Assembly: GCA_963621885.1 (NCBI GenBank)
Contig: CAVFFT010000037.1
Location: forward strand, 1 to 32,986
DNA from: UMGS1519 sp963621885
GTDB taxonomy: Bacteria > Actinomycetota > Coriobacteriia > Coriobacteriales > Eggerthellaceae
DNA length: 32,986 nucleotides
Direction of reading: 5' to 3'
Each line of letters opens with the position of its first letter. Position 1 is the stretch's first letter. Shown piece after piece: positions 31,799 to 32,986 of this stretch. A program made the translations under genes and the position numbers. The notes below the pieces were generated by a model. That model had not been told where the DNA came from. It saw only the letters and a list, made by a program, of their open reading frames with translations, and did not search any database.

Positions 31799-32467
31799 AT
31801 GACCGTTTCGTATTTGATGGTGTTTATCGTCACGATTGTTTTGGGCGGCGCTTCGCAATGGTATGTGTCGCATACGATCAAGAAGTATTCTTCGGTTCCG
31901 TCCCATTCGGGCTGGTCGGGCGTTGAGGCCGCGAATGCCATGATGGCGCGCTACCAGATCGGGCGGCTTCCCGTCCATCGCGGCAGCCACGAGAACGAGG
32001 ACCATTTCGACCCCACGACGAATTCGATCACGCTTGACCCGCACGCCTACAGCGCCTCTTCGGTGACTGCCGTGGCGACCGCCTGCCATGAGGTGGGCCA
32101 TGCCTGCCAGTTCGCGGAAGGCTACACGATGATGAAGATTCGCGCAGCGCTTGTGCCGGCGGTGAACTTCACGCAGCGCACCTGGATTCTTCTCATTCTT
32201 GCCGGCGTGTTCTTCAACATCTCCGGTCTTGCGATGCTCGGCGTCATCTTCTATGCGGTGGCCGTGCTTTTCCATGTGGTCACGCTTCCGGTTGAATTCG
32301 ACGCGAGCAAGCGCGGTCTGCAGTACATGCAGAGTACCGGCGCGCTCGTTGCCGATACGGATGGCGCACGCGCGGTGCTGAGGGCTTGCGCGCTCACCTA
32401 CGTTGCGGCCGCGCTCATTTCGGTTATCGAGCTGATGTACTGGCTGCAGTTCGTGCGTAACGACTAG
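31799..32467 (+). CDS. Membrane zinc metallopeptidase (YugP-like, Zn_peptidase_2 family)
   Basis: A 222-residue membrane protein of the YugP family. The metal-binding HEVGH (97-101) is in CHEVGHACQF, preceded by the family block NSITLDPHAYS (about 75-85). Hydrophobic segments lie at the N-terminus (about 3-20) and around 120-160, with another close to the C-terminus (about 195-215). RGLQYM and DTDGAR, conserved between the last helices, are also present. AAGGAGAGCTGT precedes the ATG at 31799. The protease substrate is not known for the family. The stop is followed after 8 nt by xseA. Confidence 0.9.
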   Translation: MTVSYLMVFIVTIVLGGASQWYVSHTIKKYSSVPSHSGWSGVEAANAMMARYQIGRLPVHRGSHENEDHFDPTTNSITLDPHAYSASSVTAVATACHEVGHACQFAEGYTMMKIRAALVPAVNFTQRTWILLILAGVFFNISGLAMLGVIFYAVAVLFHVVTLPVEFDASKRGLQYMQSTGALVADTDGARAVLRACALTYVAAALISVIELMYWLQFVRND

Positions 32468-32475
32468 GACTCCGC

Positions 32476-32986
32476 ATGCGTGCGGAAAGCTATAACGGCT
32501 ACGCGGCTGGCGGTGGCTTTGCGGATGGCGGCTACGTGGGCGGAAGTGCAGGCGCGGGCTACGCAAGCGGTGGCACGGGCGCGGGATTCCCGGGCGGCGG
32601 CGTAACCGGCATGGACCGCAACAATACCGCCAGCGAGAAAGGTGCCCTGAGCGTTTCCGCCGCGATGGCGCTTGCGAAAACCTCGCTTGAGCAGCTCGTC
32701 GTCACGCTCGTGGGCGAAGTCTCCGAGCTTTCGAACAAGCCGGGCTACAAGGCGGTGTACTTCACGGTCAAGGATGACCGCGCGAGCCTGCCTTGCATGA
32801 TGTGGCAAAACCGCTTTCGCGCTTCCGGCGCGCCGCTTGAAGTGGGTGCCTTGGTCGAGATGACCGGCCGCTTCACCCTTTACGCGGCAAAAGGGCGCAT
32901 GAACTTCGAGGTATTTTCCCTCACCTTGGCGGGGGAGGGCCGCTTGCGCATGCAGGTGGCGAACATCGCCCGCCGGCTCGAGGCGG
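32476..32986 (+). CDS. xseA: Exodeoxyribonuclease VII large subunit, N-terminal part (3' truncated by window)
   Basis: The large subunit of the single-strand DNA exonuclease that acts in repair and recombination. About 170 residues are visible. The N-terminal OB-fold domain is clear: SVSAAMALAKTSLEQL, VVTLVGEVSELSN, AVYFTVKDDRASLPCMMW, VEMTGRFTLYAAKGRMNFEV and LAGEGRLRM all follow the XseA pattern. The frame runs off the window. The ATG at 32476 has AGGA 6 nt upstream, so a ~45-residue Gly/Ala/Tyr-rich leader (about 12-43) is probably translated; if not, the Met at 32611 would be the start. Close spacing to the peptidase gene suggests co-transcription. Confidence 0.88.
   Translation, partial: MRAESYNGYAAGGGFADGGYVGGSAGAGYASGGTGAGFPGGGVTGMDRNNTASEKGALSVSAAMALAKTSLEQLVVTLVGEVSELSNKPGYKAVYFTVKDDRASLPCMMWQNRFRASGAPLEVGALVEMTGRFTLYAAKGRMNFEVFSLTLAGEGRLRMQVANIARRLEA

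Noticed and set aside
30458..32566. 702-codon minus-strand open frame across rnd and the zinc peptidase gene
   Set aside because: It runs antisense to two recognised genes and has an Arg/His-rich composition and no recognisable motif.

Overview
The window reads as chromosomal backbone DNA of a high-GC Gram-positive bacterium. The best fit is an actinomycete of the class Coriobacteriia, such as an Eggerthellaceae-like gut or oral anaerobe. This is inferred from the GC-rich coding DNA, frequent GTG/TTG starts, an HrcA/CIRCE heat-shock circuit, and LPXTG-type surface proteins with Listeria-Bacteroides repeats. No 16S rRNA is present to confirm it. I see no rRNA, tRNA, CRISPR array, insertion sequence or prophage.

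Layout. (1) Positions 1-1344: the 3' end of holA, then rpsT (S20) on the minus strand with a bidirectional-looking terminator. (2) 1610-5633: lepA-dusB-hemW, tightly packed. (3) 5786-12797: a CIRCE operator followed by hrcA-dnaJ-mtaB-phoH-ybeY-dgkA-era-recO, a conserved block for stress response, tRNA/rRNA maturation, lipid recycling and recombination, with several ATGA overlaps. (4) 13046-20331: the main accessory region. Two adjacent, co-oriented genes encode paralogous secreted lipase-3-like alpha/beta hydrolases with sortase-type C-termini. The second is a 1738-residue protein that also carries a beta-helix domain and C-terminal surface repeats. (5) 20614-23758: a TSCPD-domain gene divergent from rpsO, then pnp. 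(6) 23899-24778: a TetR-family regulator and a small membrane protein. (7) 24979-28302, minus strand: a single-pass membrane protein, a short-chain dehydrogenase and a secreted bactofilin-like/multi-TM protein, probably one operon. (8) 28400 to the end: a TerC-family protein, a lipid kinase (minus strand), rnd, a membrane zinc peptidase and the 5' part of xseA.

The most distinctive points are these. The paired surface hydrolases share a Ser-Asp-His candidate triad with identical 62-residue Ser-Asp spacing. HrcA is compact and seems to lack about 90 internal residues, yet still has a CIRCE site. S20 is about twice its normal length because of an Ala/Glu/Lys tail. Two pairs of divergent promoters overlap. 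All function calls rest on motif recognition by eye; no database search was possible.
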